The translations under genes and the position numbers were made by a program. From a virus: DNA of 61,468 bases. The stretch lies in IMG/VR virus record IMGVR_UViG_3300027708_000078, positions 1 through 61,468 of that record; one strand, given 5' to 3'. Shown here piece by piece: positions 43,401 to 53,214 of this stretch; position 1 is the stretch's first letter, and every line of letters starts with the position of its first letter. Below the pieces are notes generated by a model. The model was given only the letters and a program-made list of their open reading frames with translations. It was not told the origin of the DNA and did not search any database.

Positions 43401-45387
43401 AACAACTAAAACTGAAAGTACATTAAAAACACAAACAGTTGATGTTGCACAAAATACAACCACCACAACACAAGTGCCGCAAGAAGTTACAAAAACAGTT
43501 ATCAAAGACAACATAACTAAAAGAGTTTTAAGGGCATTACTAACGGAGTGTGATTATTTTGAAACAATTAAAGAAGAAACCCCTATGGTGTATGATAATT
43601 TAAGAGAAAAACTTAAATTTTTTAATCCTGCGTTCCATTCAACAACACCTGAAGGACTTAACTCAAGATTAACATTTTTACAACAGTGTATGAGGCCTGG
43701 AGATACAATACCTGTCGTACAAAAAGATGGACAACTTCAGTATAACAACGCAACAAATACTTCGTTTGGTGCACCACCTGTTCTTATTTTAAGAGTAGGT
43801 GATTTCTTCCATAGTAAAATAATACCCGATAATTTACAATTAACATACGAAAATTTAGATATTAATCCTGAAGGTATTGGTATTCAACCGATGATTGCAA
43901 ATGTTACCTTAAGTTTTAAATTTGTTGGAGGACACGGACTTGCAGCTGCGGTTGATAAGTTACAGAATGCGTTAAGCTTTAATTATTATGCTAATACAGA
44001 AATGTATGATGATAGGTCTGATGTGACAGATACAAGTTATCAAGTTTTAGATAAAGAATTTTTAGATTATTTTAACATACAAGTACCACCACCAACAGTA
44101 AACTCGGTACCAAATATTAATGGCCAAACTAATAATCAAACAATAGGTGTTATCACTTCGGCAACAACAACAACGTCAGGAGAGACAGGACAAATAAATT
44201 ACCAAGGGTATATGAATGGTTTTATTTTATCCACACAAACATACTTCACAAATGTATTAAATAAAAGTAAAGAAGTGTTTTCTCAATATAATAATGGAAT
44301 TAGACAGTTTTGGGCTTCAGATAGAAACTATCAAAAAGGAACAACAAATATTAATAGGACTAAAGATGTTCCTTTATTTGGTAAACCTAAAGATATTGAG
44401 AAAAAAATTGATGGATTGTTTTCAGACTTTATAAGTGATATTAATAATGATAAAGAAGGTCTTATAATTTTCTTAAAAGGAACTCCTGACAACCCAAAAA
44501 ATTTCTCAAGTAAAGTTATTAGGGCTTTAAAAGACAGTTACATAACTTATCTTAAAAGTAAAAAGTCAACATTTGAAAGTTCTTTAACACAAATAACTCA
44601 AAGTTTTTTAACAATACAACAAAATCTAATAAATAATGTTGCAAAAAATAACGTTGTTAACTTTGGACAACCTAATAATGTTTCAGGAACAGATGGTTTA
44701 CAACAAAAAAATGGATTTGTTAAATTGTATGTAACAAGCGGAACCGCATTAACTGAACTTAGTAACGATAGTTTAAAAATATTTGATAGTATTAAAAACT
44801 TTAGAGATGATACTGAAAAAGTTGTTAGTTTTGATAAATATAACGGAAATTTAGTGTATAGTGCTTTACCAACAAATCAAATATTTTCAGTATTTTCTAC
44901 TGACACAACATTTCAAAATGATTTATCATTCCAAAGAAGTTATTGTATTTTAAGTCAAGATATAATTGATGATGTGAAATATACAAAGTTCAAACAACAA
45001 ATTCTTGGGTCTTTAATTACTAATACCGCATTATTTAGTAGTGGTCCTGACGCAACAGAATTACAAGCACAATTTGATGCCTATTGGAAAACTTCGGCGA
45101 AACCAAAATTTGTTGAAGAAAATACAATTACAACATCATTCTATAATGTGTTAGAAAAAACTACTTTAAAAAATTATTTAAATTATAAACCTTTTGATGG
45201 TGCGGAAACTAAAAAATATGAATTAACTTTTACAACAGAACAAGGACCTGCGGAGTTAGCGCTTAAAGATGAAAGAGAAAAACTTATAAAGGCTTTGGGT
45301 GTCTCCCAAAATGAATATAAAACTTTTGATAATTGGGCTGACATTACAACTGGAAGTCTTGTCATATGTAAAGTAAAATTAAACTAA
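40408..45387 (+). CDS. Very large baseplate protein with an OmpA-like segment
   Basis: 1659 residues, starting MANSPLDFPSTQTFRNRLNV. The first ~900 residues are Asn/Ser/Gly-rich and structural-looking. Around 850-935, IEKLAIEIDKLLSNTQNTGK, LTIEGSASAPAS and NKSLSERRINSLKTYF follow the OmpA C-terminal (peptidoglycan-binding) pattern, where LTIEGxAS and N..LSerR are hallmarks. Residues ~1100-1200 (LILRVGDFFHSKIIPDNLQL, GIQPMIANVTLSFKFVGGHG) look like a baseplate hub/tail-lysozyme-type beta domain. Probably a central baseplate or wedge component. Domain limits are estimates. Confidence 0.6.
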   Translation: MANSPLDFPSTQTFRNRLNVRNLVPYAKSPTRYTPPLNFPYIQSNYAVIDSPDSLIDTPILANRLYPLNFYGANGGFNQYADPNILLGTRSGAGEYGVQNAHIIDEAAAQANGQNGWKGLNAYGDGLTLIDSAEAFSTLEIMQINQSRQGNAQPYPTTFLASFYNPLNILLSDNPRGSNGSLSQDSFLARLGAKTLRKEFQDRIAREIRRQTLGRANIFNANSGSDILGMVTGTIPLIEPNYQITVPANPLTAAAQLALSLAGSTLPLSLIPGSYFDASINSGQPTTTQQLQNAYLNTAGQSSILGSVSSLLSNPKTGSQIFLDNTGAGQKSRLFKNLDYNRFKPGYDRGILNRLGGAIVGTTTNNSNYYIGSTTSEPSRVLSPSRDLPVNEFGQEQQSEVYGPVEIAKLYEGETSKNIKLGSNGPIYSDGGGIEGGMTWVSPKYKNNAGKKVGVGGDVIKEDNDFKESSYGPTESTTLNFKSGSILDETQRLINSQPEGAKRLQHVGNAIDQVSKVFNDGYRELTKGSRVLAYVGDIGLEKGAEYCRVFAKDIPYLQYNDLQKTDGMTTEGRRFSFSVLDKTYNLNMYPNKREGGQDSTNLVMGGVNGEYAKKYMFSLENLAWRTSNRPGYTVSDLPVCERGPNGGRVMWFAPYGLTFTEGSSANWKSTDFLGRPEPVYTYNNTSRTGSLTWKIVVDHPSVLNLVVNKVLAKETNKARIDSILESFFAGCRKYDLYELAKKYYTVNPNDIFEIQKELEYKDVSTERVEYIKKEVTTGKDGSTDITSTKTQLPDLHEFKDTAVYFGNDYPKPGNNAQNYTIEYNRYTTPSNVSLYTKNNSNTATFFSSVITPNYQAIEKLAIEIDKLLSNTQNTGKITLTIEGSASAPASTTYNKSLSERRINSLKTYFAENPKTKTHVASKRLLFNEIASGEIAEVQQFSNGSMQAGAKVNCSDTKTVNGEDSVGPKDVFTTNAMACRRAVIKNIDTTTLSAPDTQVTTKTESTLKTQTVDVAQNTTTTTQVPQEVTKTVIKDNITKRVLRALLTECDYFETIKEETPMVYDNLREKLKFFNPAFHSTTPEGLNSRLTFLQQCMRPGDTIPVVQKDGQLQYNNATNTSFGAPPVLILRVGDFFHSKIIPDNLQLTYENLDINPEGIGIQPMIANVTLSFKFVGGHGLAAAVDKLQNALSFNYYANTEMYDDRSDVTDTSYQVLDKEFLDYFNIQVPPPTVNSVPNINGQTNNQTIGVITSATTTTSGETGQINYQGYMNGFILSTQTYFTNVLNKSKEVFSQYNNGIRQFWASDRNYQKGTTNINRTKDVPLFGKPKDIEKKIDGLFSDFISDINNDKEGLIIFLKGTPDNPKNFSSKVIRALKDSYITYLKSKKSTFESSLTQITQSFLTIQQNLINNVAKNNVVNFGQPNNVSGTDGLQQKNGFVKLYVTSGTALTELSNDSLKIFDSIKNFRDDTEKVVSFDKYNGNLVYSALPTNQIFSVFSTDTTFQNDLSFQRSYCILSQDIIDDVKYTKFKQQILGSLITNTALFSSGPDATELQAQFDAYWKTSAKPKFVEENTITTSFYNVLEKTTLKNYLNYKPFDGAETKKYELTFTTEQGPAELALKDEREKLIKALGVSQNEYKTFDNWADITTGSLVICKVKLN

Positions 45388-45710
45388 TGGCATTACAATA
45401 TTATAATAGATATAGTGATTTTTTAATAAATGGGCAACAAACCGTTGTTCCTTTCGTGCAAATACCACAAAAAACAACCGACAAAGTTTACATTTATAAA
45501 GTAGGACAAAGTAGGTTAGACAAAATTTCCCAGGAATATTATGGGACACCTGTGTTTGGATGGTTAATATTACAGGCAAATCCACAATACGGAGGATTAG
45601 AAAACTTTATTCCTGATGGCAGTATATTGATTATCCCTTATCCTTTACTACCTTCTTTACAAGACTATAAAGGAGCATTAAATAACCATTTTTATTATTA
45701 TGGCAGGTAA
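45387..45710 (+). CDS. LysM-like baseplate wedge protein (T4 gp53-like)
   Basis: 107 residues. After YYNRYSDFLING the core VYIYKVGQSRLDKISQEYYG, then WLILQANPQYGG and IPDGSILIIPYP form a LysM-like fold, as in T4 gp53 and tail protein X. In phage baseplates this domain connects wedge components or contacts peptidoglycan. The A of its ATG is the last base of the previous stop codon and its own end overlaps the next gene by 11 nt, so the three large baseplate genes are translated as a coupled unit. Confidence 0.75.
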   Translation: MALQYYNRYSDFLINGQQTVVPFVQIPQKTTDKVYIYKVGQSRLDKISQEYYGTPVFGWLILQANPQYGGLENFIPDGSILIIPYPLLPSLQDYKGALNNHFYYYGR

Positions 45711-48700
45711 AATTCAAGGGGACAATAGTGGTAATATATTGGTAGAATATGACTACGATAACATTATACTTGTTGACCCAAACAAAACTATTAAGGATGG
45801 TAAAGTATCAGAAAGATTAGTTGACCACGAAAATTTGGTTATGTATGCTAATTTGGAGGCTGAACTATTACCAAGAACTAAGTTAGCAATTGGAAGTTCT
45901 CCTGATAATATCAGGACAGTCGCAATTGCAAAAATTAATTTTTTAAAACCAGGAACAAAAGATTTTCTCAGTACAGGGTATTACGATGAATTGACAGGTA
46001 AAGACACCACACAAGGTAAAGGTACGAACCAACAAAAAAGGGAATATATACCTCCTATGAACGGAGAGAAAGCTTATTATAAAATGAGCTCGATGGTCGG
46101 AGGAGAAGAAGGCTCAATAGATAATGGGTTATTAGGTATTACAAATATTAATATAAGAATATCGGCATCTTTTATACCTTCAGTTACAATAGATTTAGAA
46201 GACGCACAAGGAAGAGCCTTATTCCAACTTGGAGAAGACTCACCATATGCCGCATTTTTTCACTTACCATACCCACCATTTTATTTAACGTTAAAAGGAT
46301 ATTACGGACAAGCAATAAGATACCAACTTAATCTTGAAAAATTTAGTGCAAGTTTCAATTCTTTTAGTGGTAACTATCAAATTAAATTAGAATTCAAAGG
46401 ATACAAGTTCAATATATTAAATGAAATTAATATGGGTCATTTGCTTGCGACCCCCCATATGTATTCATCAAGGTTTGACATATCAAATTCAAGTAATGGA
46501 GAACAATCATCAAACTCATTACAAACCGCGGCAACACAGCAAGGTACTAATATTCCAAATACATCAAATAGTAAGAAAACTATTGTAGAACAAATGTATG
46601 TTGAGAGAGGGTATCAAAAAATTATTGAAGTTTATAGTGAGTATAAAGCGATAGGTTTAATTGATGCTAATTTTCCGGAGTTGACTGTTCAACAACTTAT
46701 GAATAAATTGGATATGTTTGAAAAAAACATAATTGATAACTATGAACCTAAAGTTAATGTTGTTGGATTAACAAATATTAGAAATTATAAGAAAAAATTA
46801 AAAGCGTTATATGATAGTGTTATCGGTGACTCACCTTCTTGGTTTTCTAAAAACTTAAACCCAAAACCATTTATTTTAAAAGAAACAGGACAAAAAATTT
46901 ATGCTTTTAAAAACAATTTTGACCTAACAAAAAAACCAACAGCAAAAACAGAATTATCGGGAATTATTAAAGAATATAATGAAGTTTTAAATAGTAACCC
47001 AACACTTGGGGAAAACGGAACAACAAAAATTACAAATGGTATAAGTATTAACGCAATTACTGCAACAACAACTAAAGATGATATTGATTGGATAAAAACA
47101 ACAACAGAACAAACAGGAATTATCTCTCCAACAACAATACAAGTTGAACAAGTAATAAATCAATACGATAAATTATTTAACGTTGGTTTATTTTCAAAAG
47201 TCGCAGCTCAAGTAACAGAAGCGTTTGTAGGACCTAAAGAACCTGGCCAAACATTTACAACTAAAGGAAACAAAAACACGGATACAACTGTTTTTGATGA
47301 TGTGTTTTTTATTTTTGATGGTAAAAATAGATTTATAAGTACCGTACAAGAAATGGATGCGGAGGCGAGTAAAAAACTTTCAGAGTTAGAAGATACTGTT
47401 AGTAAAGATTTAGCAAAGAAAATAGAAGACCCTGCAACAGGATTGGGTTTTAAACCTACCGTTAGAAATATTATTGCAATTATTATGGCATCTGCAGAGG
47501 CGTTCATAAGACTTATGGATGACTGTCATACAAAGGCTTGGGATGTAAAATATGACCCGGTTAGAAAAAATGCAATTTTAACAAATGAGATTGGTTCGGA
47601 CACTAAAAATATGGTTCAGTCAACATTTGTTAATCAATCCAACGATAGTAATTCACAAATACCCGTTTATCCTTGGCCTCAAGTATTTGTTGAACAAAAT
47701 GATGACAATAAAAAAGGAAAGTATCAATTAAAATATCCGGGAGACCCCTCGATTGTTGATAAAACAAAAGGTTTTTTATATGATAAATGGCCTGAAGTAG
47801 AATTTGTTGAAGAATTTGTAAAAGGATTAACTCAAAAATTTACACCACCAAATACACCGGCACCCTCATCAATAGAACAATTTACAAACATATTAAATAT
47901 AAATTCAATACAATTTCCTTTAGCGGATTTAACGTATCTTAATAAAGAAGAAGTTAAGTTTTTTTATGAAATATGGGAAAGACAATTTTTAACATCAAGA
48001 TATGAGAATTTAGTTAGATTAGGAGGTAACAATTCCGAGTATAATGATTTATTAAATTTACTTGTGGATGTGGAGTATAAAAATGTTTTAAACAGTTTGG
48101 GTAAAAGTAATCCATCTTTAAATTTTAATTTGAAGAATTTTAATTTTACTTCTGCAAACTATATTGATTTTTTCAAACAAATAAAACCTACAAACGTAAG
48201 TGAATCCTATATAAATTTTACTAAAGATAAATTTATAACTTCATACATACAAAATATAACTAATAGTTCCTTTTCAATTTCAAGTTTAACAGATTTAGGA
48301 AAAACACCAACAACCCAATTAGATGACAAAAAACTACAACAAATAGTTAAATCAACAAAAACTAATGAACCAAATATAATGGATTTATATCCATTTACTG
48401 TATCTGCTTGGTGTGATACGAACCTAGTTGATAGAAGCGTTAGTACGGGTAATTTAGTCTACAATACAACAAATTCTTTATTCATATTCAAACAAAGAAA
48501 TGTTATTTCCAATTTTACTGAATTAACAGATTATTCTAAAAATAGACCTGTGACTAATTTTTCTTTTGATAAAGTTTCCAATCCATTATCACAAAGTCAA
48601 TTTTATTCGTCGACAAACCAAACAGTTTTTTTACCGACATTTTATAATAATAGAGTACCTAAAGATTTTATACCGACAGAAGGATATTGTAATTTTAGTG

Positions 48701-51700
48701 TTCCAACATCACAGTTACCTGTTAAAACAACTACATCAATTTTAAACACTCCTTACTTTATAAATTCAATATTGTACGGTGTTAGTAAGTGGAACGGTGG
48801 TCAAAAAACAGAGACTTACGCGACTGCCGCATATCTTTTTATAAATTCATTACCTTTAACTTCGTTAAGAGAAAAATATAAAACAAACGGTACTAACTTA
48901 AACCAACTTGATTATATTTTTGCAACTCTAAAAAAATTCGGAGGAATCCATAAATTACCATACGCTTGGATTTTAAAGTTAGGTTCAATATGGTATAGAT
49001 ATAAAAAATATAAAACAAACGGTACGGATATTTTAAGTAGTGTTTGGGGTAATACAAATTATATTAATAATTTTGACCCCATAACCGCAAATCCAAACAA
49101 AGCTTACACATTAGATTTTAATGGATTAACAGGAAAAACAATACAACTTGAAAGTATCAACACAACAAGCATTTCAGTTCAGGCTGGGTTTTATCCAAAA
49201 CTTATAAATGATTTCAATATTTTTTATAAAGGAAATACATTATATACGACATATAGTGATAGTGAAATTCAAAAAACTATTGATAATGGTTTAAAACTAT
49301 ATAATTTCACACAGTCAAATTTAAACTTAACACAAAATTCATTACCTCTTATATATACAACTTGGTCTGTTCTATTACCAACAGATGATAGTACAGGTTA
49401 TTATTTCATACCATCATTTGGTGGAAATCAAAACCAAATTGTTAACTCATTAACAAGTAATGGTGTTGTTGTAGGAAATCATACCGTAAATGGTAATCCA
49501 TTTGTTTATAATGGCTCAACAAGATTACTTTGGGCGTCATCAAACTATGGGTATTTTGATACAAGTCAAATTGTAAAACCTGATGAGGAATCTTATTTAA
49601 ATAATATTACAGGATTAGGAAATGACTTATCACCTTTCGGATTACTTAATCAAAACAATTATTCAAAAATTGAAGAACTTTTTTCTGTTTTTAATAAAGA
49701 TATTTTAGATTCTTTTGAGAAAGAATTTATAGAATTTTCAAACCCCGCCGATAATATAAAAGTTACATCAACATCCACAACTTACGACCAATCTTTAGGT
49801 GACCCAAATATTAATTTTAAAAACTTCCAATTATTATTTAGAAGTTTGATGTTTATAAATTCACCAAAACAAAGTGATACTAATGATACTTATTTTTCAA
49901 GTTCAATTGCGTCTCAACTTAATAATTTTTCTTTAATAATAAAAAACTTTTTACAGTATGATGTTATTTTTAGATATGGTAATCCTTCAGACTATAATAG
50001 ATATATTTTTGATTCTTTTTTACAACATAATTTAAGTTTAACAAACATACAAACAACGACTAATAGAATTACGGGAGACACATTAAATAATATTTTTGCA
50101 GAAAAGTTTGGACCATATGTTGCAGGAACCTTACCGTCATCAAACGGAACCATAACGTTGAATCAATCAAAAGCCGCTCATTCAAATGAATGGTTGGATT
50201 TAGAACTGTATGTTGGATTCTCAACAATATCACAGTTGGTGTATGATAATAATGGTTCATATATAACTGATTTCTTTATAGATAATAATATTGCTTTTAC
50301 TTCAAGTAATATTAAAAATCTGGCAACAATAATAAAAATGTATGCGACACAAAAATTAAATAACTCAAGGATAACCCCAAAAGAATTTAATACAAAAATT
50401 AATGATTATTTAGGTTTATGTAGTAAATTACAAAACGATACATTAGATGCAATATTAGGTAAATTAAGAAAAGATTTACCTGATTACCAAGAAGTACAAG
50501 AAAAAACAATTGACTCTCAAGTTTCAGGACAACAATCAAAAGTTGATTTATATGAAAACTTTAAAGCATTAAACGATAAATGGATTGCAGGTGGGGATTA
50601 TAAGACAACCACATATTATGAAGATGTTTTATTTTTAGATAGAGCGTCAAGAAATATTGGAGACACCATATTCTTAGATATTTTTTCGCTTAAAGAAGTG
50701 TTAAATGAAAAATCAATAAACGCCACTATGTCAGTTCATACATTTATAAGTGGGTTATTGATTAGAAATAACTTTACAGTAATGAACCTTCCTGCGTATG
50801 TTAATTTTTATAATGTTAGAAATATTGATGGAGTACCAACACCTAAAGCCGACGGCTCAAACGAATTTGCGGATAATATGTGGGGAACATTTTTGAATGT
50901 TGATTATAGAGATTCAGGACCAAAGATGGTGTGTTTTTATGTTGGTAAGCCATCAAGTTATCAAGATATGGATAAGAGTAAAAATTTCTTATTTAGGTCT
51001 GATGCATTCCAAATTGAAAGAAACGATAACCCATTAGTTGAAGACCAAAACGGGAAAAAAGACCATTTATTTTCTAACAAGTGTGTTGGTTTTAATGTTG
51101 ATATTGGTATTAGAAATCAAAACGTATTCAACTCGTTTACTGTTTCTCAAGATAATGGGAAGGCAACCGCAGAATCAATAGACACACTTCTTAATATGGT
51201 TAATCAAGCCACAGGTAGAGATACCGCAACACAAAACGTTAGTCTTTGGAATTACTATAATAATAGGAGTTATGGATGTCAAGTAGTTTCTTTAGGAAAC
51301 GCGTTGATACAACCCACTATGTATTTTAATTTACGACACGTTCCTATGTTTAATGGGCCTTACTTTATAACAGATGTAAGTCACGTAATATCTCCTGGTA
51401 ATTTTCAAACAACGTTCACAGGAACTAGACAGGCCATATTCGATTATCCTGCGTTAGATAGTTTTTTACAAAGTATCAACAGAAATCTTTTAACAAAAAT
51501 AGAACAGGCGATAACACAAAAATCTAGCGATACTGTAAACACAGGAACCGACGAGATTTCAAAATCAAAGTATGTTCAAAAAAATTCTGATATTACAAAA
51601 TCAACGCCAAACAGTTGTGTAAATGTTTTAAACCCAGCATATCAAACTGCAGGATTTACTTCTATAGCGGCTGTCGAAACAAATATTAATGCTCAAGATT

Positions 51701-52194
51701 TGGCAAATCTAATAAAACAATATACAACTGATTTAAATTTACAAGCATATATCTTTACAATTTGTTATACAAAAACATTTAAGTCCAAAGCGTTCAGAAC
51801 TTTTGGACATAATTTTGGACTTGTATCTTTGGAAAACGATTTTTCACCTTTTGTATTTAGTACCAAAAATTATTCTTGTTTAAATATTCCTGTTGTCGGA
51901 GGGTCATATTCCGTTCCTATGGCCAATTTTGAGACACCGAATCAATTTATATTATTTATGATTTCAAGATTACAAAATAATTTGGGTAGAATTGCAAAGA
52001 TAGGTTTATTTAAATATTACAATTGTTATTGGCCGAAAACTTCAATATCTGAAGATGAATTAAATAAAAATGTGAATACGGCACCATATCCTGACATTAG
52101 AAAAAGATTAGAAAACGGATTAGCGGTTGCTAATGCAAATGGTATATCTGTTAATTTAACTAATTTAGCAACAATTATGGATGGTACGGGATAA
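45700..52194 (+). CDS. Giant baseplate protein, 2164 aa
   Basis: The longest gene in the window. Residues ~140-260 (LLGITNINIRISASFIPSVT, GRALFQLGEDSPYAAFFHLP, LTLKGYYGQAIRYQL, KLEFKGYKFNILNEI) resemble the hub/wedge beta-barrels of contractile tails. A second conserved-looking stretch lies near 1640-1900 (YEDVLFLDRASRNIGDTIFL, NFYNVRNIDGVPTP, FYVGKPSSYQD, HVPMFNGPYFITDVSHVISP). The final ~150 residues (KAFRTFGHNFGLVSLENDFS, NFETPNQFILFMISRLQNN) vaguely resemble glucosaminidase-type lysozyme domains. Probably a multi-domain hub/wedge fusion. Exact T4 counterpart cannot be assigned. Confidence 0.6.
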   Translation: MAGKIQGDNSGNILVEYDYDNIILVDPNKTIKDGKVSERLVDHENLVMYANLEAELLPRTKLAIGSSPDNIRTVAIAKINFLKPGTKDFLSTGYYDELTGKDTTQGKGTNQQKREYIPPMNGEKAYYKMSSMVGGEEGSIDNGLLGITNINIRISASFIPSVTIDLEDAQGRALFQLGEDSPYAAFFHLPYPPFYLTLKGYYGQAIRYQLNLEKFSASFNSFSGNYQIKLEFKGYKFNILNEINMGHLLATPHMYSSRFDISNSSNGEQSSNSLQTAATQQGTNIPNTSNSKKTIVEQMYVERGYQKIIEVYSEYKAIGLIDANFPELTVQQLMNKLDMFEKNIIDNYEPKVNVVGLTNIRNYKKKLKALYDSVIGDSPSWFSKNLNPKPFILKETGQKIYAFKNNFDLTKKPTAKTELSGIIKEYNEVLNSNPTLGENGTTKITNGISINAITATTTKDDIDWIKTTTEQTGIISPTTIQVEQVINQYDKLFNVGLFSKVAAQVTEAFVGPKEPGQTFTTKGNKNTDTTVFDDVFFIFDGKNRFISTVQEMDAEASKKLSELEDTVSKDLAKKIEDPATGLGFKPTVRNIIAIIMASAEAFIRLMDDCHTKAWDVKYDPVRKNAILTNEIGSDTKNMVQSTFVNQSNDSNSQIPVYPWPQVFVEQNDDNKKGKYQLKYPGDPSIVDKTKGFLYDKWPEVEFVEEFVKGLTQKFTPPNTPAPSSIEQFTNILNINSIQFPLADLTYLNKEEVKFFYEIWERQFLTSRYENLVRLGGNNSEYNDLLNLLVDVEYKNVLNSLGKSNPSLNFNLKNFNFTSANYIDFFKQIKPTNVSESYINFTKDKFITSYIQNITNSSFSISSLTDLGKTPTTQLDDKKLQQIVKSTKTNEPNIMDLYPFTVSAWCDTNLVDRSVSTGNLVYNTTNSLFIFKQRNVISNFTELTDYSKNRPVTNFSFDKVSNPLSQSQFYSSTNQTVFLPTFYNNRVPKDFIPTEGYCNFSVPTSQLPVKTTTSILNTPYFINSILYGVSKWNGGQKTETYATAAYLFINSLPLTSLREKYKTNGTNLNQLDYIFATLKKFGGIHKLPYAWILKLGSIWYRYKKYKTNGTDILSSVWGNTNYINNFDPITANPNKAYTLDFNGLTGKTIQLESINTTSISVQAGFYPKLINDFNIFYKGNTLYTTYSDSEIQKTIDNGLKLYNFTQSNLNLTQNSLPLIYTTWSVLLPTDDSTGYYFIPSFGGNQNQIVNSLTSNGVVVGNHTVNGNPFVYNGSTRLLWASSNYGYFDTSQIVKPDEESYLNNITGLGNDLSPFGLLNQNNYSKIEELFSVFNKDILDSFEKEFIEFSNPADNIKVTSTSTTYDQSLGDPNINFKNFQLLFRSLMFINSPKQSDTNDTYFSSSIASQLNNFSLIIKNFLQYDVIFRYGNPSDYNRYIFDSFLQHNLSLTNIQTTTNRITGDTLNNIFAEKFGPYVAGTLPSSNGTITLNQSKAAHSNEWLDLELYVGFSTISQLVYDNNGSYITDFFIDNNIAFTSSNIKNLATIIKMYATQKLNNSRITPKEFNTKINDYLGLCSKLQNDTLDAILGKLRKDLPDYQEVQEKTIDSQVSGQQSKVDLYENFKALNDKWIAGGDYKTTTYYEDVLFLDRASRNIGDTIFLDIFSLKEVLNEKSINATMSVHTFISGLLIRNNFTVMNLPAYVNFYNVRNIDGVPTPKADGSNEFADNMWGTFLNVDYRDSGPKMVCFYVGKPSSYQDMDKSKNFLFRSDAFQIERNDNPLVEDQNGKKDHLFSNKCVGFNVDIGIRNQNVFNSFTVSQDNGKATAESIDTLLNMVNQATGRDTATQNVSLWNYYNNRSYGCQVVSLGNALIQPTMYFNLRHVPMFNGPYFITDVSHVISPGNFQTTFTGTRQAIFDYPALDSFLQSINRNLLTKIEQAITQKSSDTVNTGTDEISKSKYVQKNSDITKSTPNSCVNVLNPAYQTAGFTSIAAVETNINAQDLANLIKQYTTDLNLQAYIFTICYTKTFKSKAFRTFGHNFGLVSLENDFSPFVFSTKNYSCLNIPVVGGSYSVPMANFETPNQFILFMISRLQNNLGRIAKIGLFKYYNCYWPKTSISEDELNKNVNTAPYPDIRKRLENGLAVANANGISVNLTNLATIMDGTG

Positions 52195-52211
52195 TTATGT
52201 GATAAGTGAGA

Positions 52212-52219
52212 TATTTATA
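52212..52219 (+). promoter_or_regulatory. TATTTATA motif
   Basis: GATATTTATAAAT 13 nt upstream of the ATG at 52233. Confidence 0.5.
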
Positions 52220-52232
52220 AATAAAATATATT

Positions 52233-52457
52233 ATGGACTTAACATCAAAATTGAATAACTATCTCGGTAAACAGGGACAGTATTCTGAACAAAGTTTAGG
52301 AAACGGCACTAAAGAAGTTTGTGATTTAGAAACTGGCGACTGTTATGTTGTTAGAGAAAAGGACGGACTTATTGAAAGAGCTGGACACCAAACAACAGTA
52401 AATAGACAAGTAAAAGTAGAAACCGCAAGAGGTATAAAACAATTATTAAACGGATAA
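52233..52457 (+). CDS. Small structural-region protein, 74 aa
   Basis: MDLTSKLNNYLGKQGQYSEQ at the N-terminus, a CDLETGDCYVVREKDGLIER hairpin-like centre with two cysteines spaced seven apart, and VKVETARGIKQLLNG at the C-terminus. Soluble and mixed charge. Five nt upstream of the next gene, so probably an operon of two small virion or scaffold-type genes. No family recognised. Confidence 0.55.
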   Translation: MDLTSKLNNYLGKQGQYSEQSLGNGTKEVCDLETGDCYVVREKDGLIERAGHQTTVNRQVKVETARGIKQLLNG

Positions 52458-52462
52458 TTAAA

Positions 52463-53113
52463 ATGGCAATAGATAAGAAAATTCTTAGTGAAATAGAAAG
52501 ATATAAAAGTATTAATAAATATATTATGGAGCAAGATGCTCCTCCACCTCCACCCCCACCACCCGGAGGAGATTTAGGGGCGGTGCCACCACCGGCCCCT
52601 GAAGCGGGAGCAACACCCCCACCAGCCGCAGGTGCAGAACCAACACCAATTGATGTTGAGGCGGATGACGAGGTTGAAAAAATTGATGAGAAAGGTAAAT
52701 CAGAAGAAAATAAAGAGGACTCTGAAGAACTTGACGTAACGGATTTAGTTAAGTCTCAAGAAAATATTGAAACAAAACAAGAAGAGTATTTTAATAATTT
52801 ATTTTCACAACTTTCAAATCTTGAAGGTAAACTTAAAGAGATGGATGGTGTTATGGCAAAATTAAATTCCCTTGAAAACAAAATTGAAAAATATAGAGAA
52901 AAAACTCCACAAGAAAAATTGGATTTAAGAAAATATGATTCATATCCTTTTAACCAAAAACTTTCTGATTTCTTTAACGACAAACAAGATGAATTTGAAA
53001 AAACAGGAAAAACAGATTATGTTTTAACTACAGATGATGTTACAGATATATCGGATAGTGAGATTAAAGATACTTTCCTACCAACGGATGAAAAAGATTT
53101 TGAAAAAATGTAA
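52463..53113 (+). CDS. Pro-rich, acidic coiled-coil protein, 216 aa
   Basis: N-terminal helix KKILSEIERYKSINKYIMEQ, then a poly-proline/Ala-Pro segment (PPPPPPPPGG, VPPPAPEAGATPPP, about residues 26-64). Next come a highly acidic stretch (VEADDEVEKIDEKGKSEENK), a coiled coil (LFSQLSNLEGKLKEMDGVMA, about 108-140) and an acidic tail. This resembles scaffold/core or assembly proteins, and the N-terminal ILSE and IMEQ could be protease-type sites. Function cannot be assigned. A very strong hairpin follows the stop. Confidence 0.55.
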   Translation: MAIDKKILSEIERYKSINKYIMEQDAPPPPPPPPGGDLGAVPPPAPEAGATPPPAAGAEPTPIDVEADDEVEKIDEKGKSEENKEDSEELDVTDLVKSQENIETKQEEYFNNLFSQLSNLEGKLKEMDGVMAKLNSLENKIEKYREKTPQEKLDLRKYDSYPFNQKLSDFFNDKQDEFEKTGKTDYVLTTDDVTDISDSEIKDTFLPTDEKDFEKM

Positions 53114-53151
53114 TTAAGAAAGGGAGTCAAAAAAGACTCCCTTTCTTAATT
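53112..53151 (+). terminator. Long perfect terminator hairpin
   Basis: A 17-bp perfect stem (53112-53128 with 53135-53151) around a loop of six A. It begins within the TAA of the preceding gene and its T-rich arm merges into the next promoter's TTTG, separating structural from replication genes. Confidence 0.95.
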
Positions 53152-53181
53152 TGACTTATTCCCAAGTGATTACTATTATTG
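53150..53181 (+). promoter_or_regulatory. TTTGACTTA-type promoter of the gp32-like gene
   Basis: TTTGACTTA starts at 53150; 20 nt after its TTTG is TATTATTG (53174-53181), one mismatch from TAnnTTTG. The ATG is at 53215 after an A/T-rich leader. Confidence 0.6.
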
Positions 53182-53214
53182 TAATATAAATTAAACAATT
53201 AAAATTAAACAACT

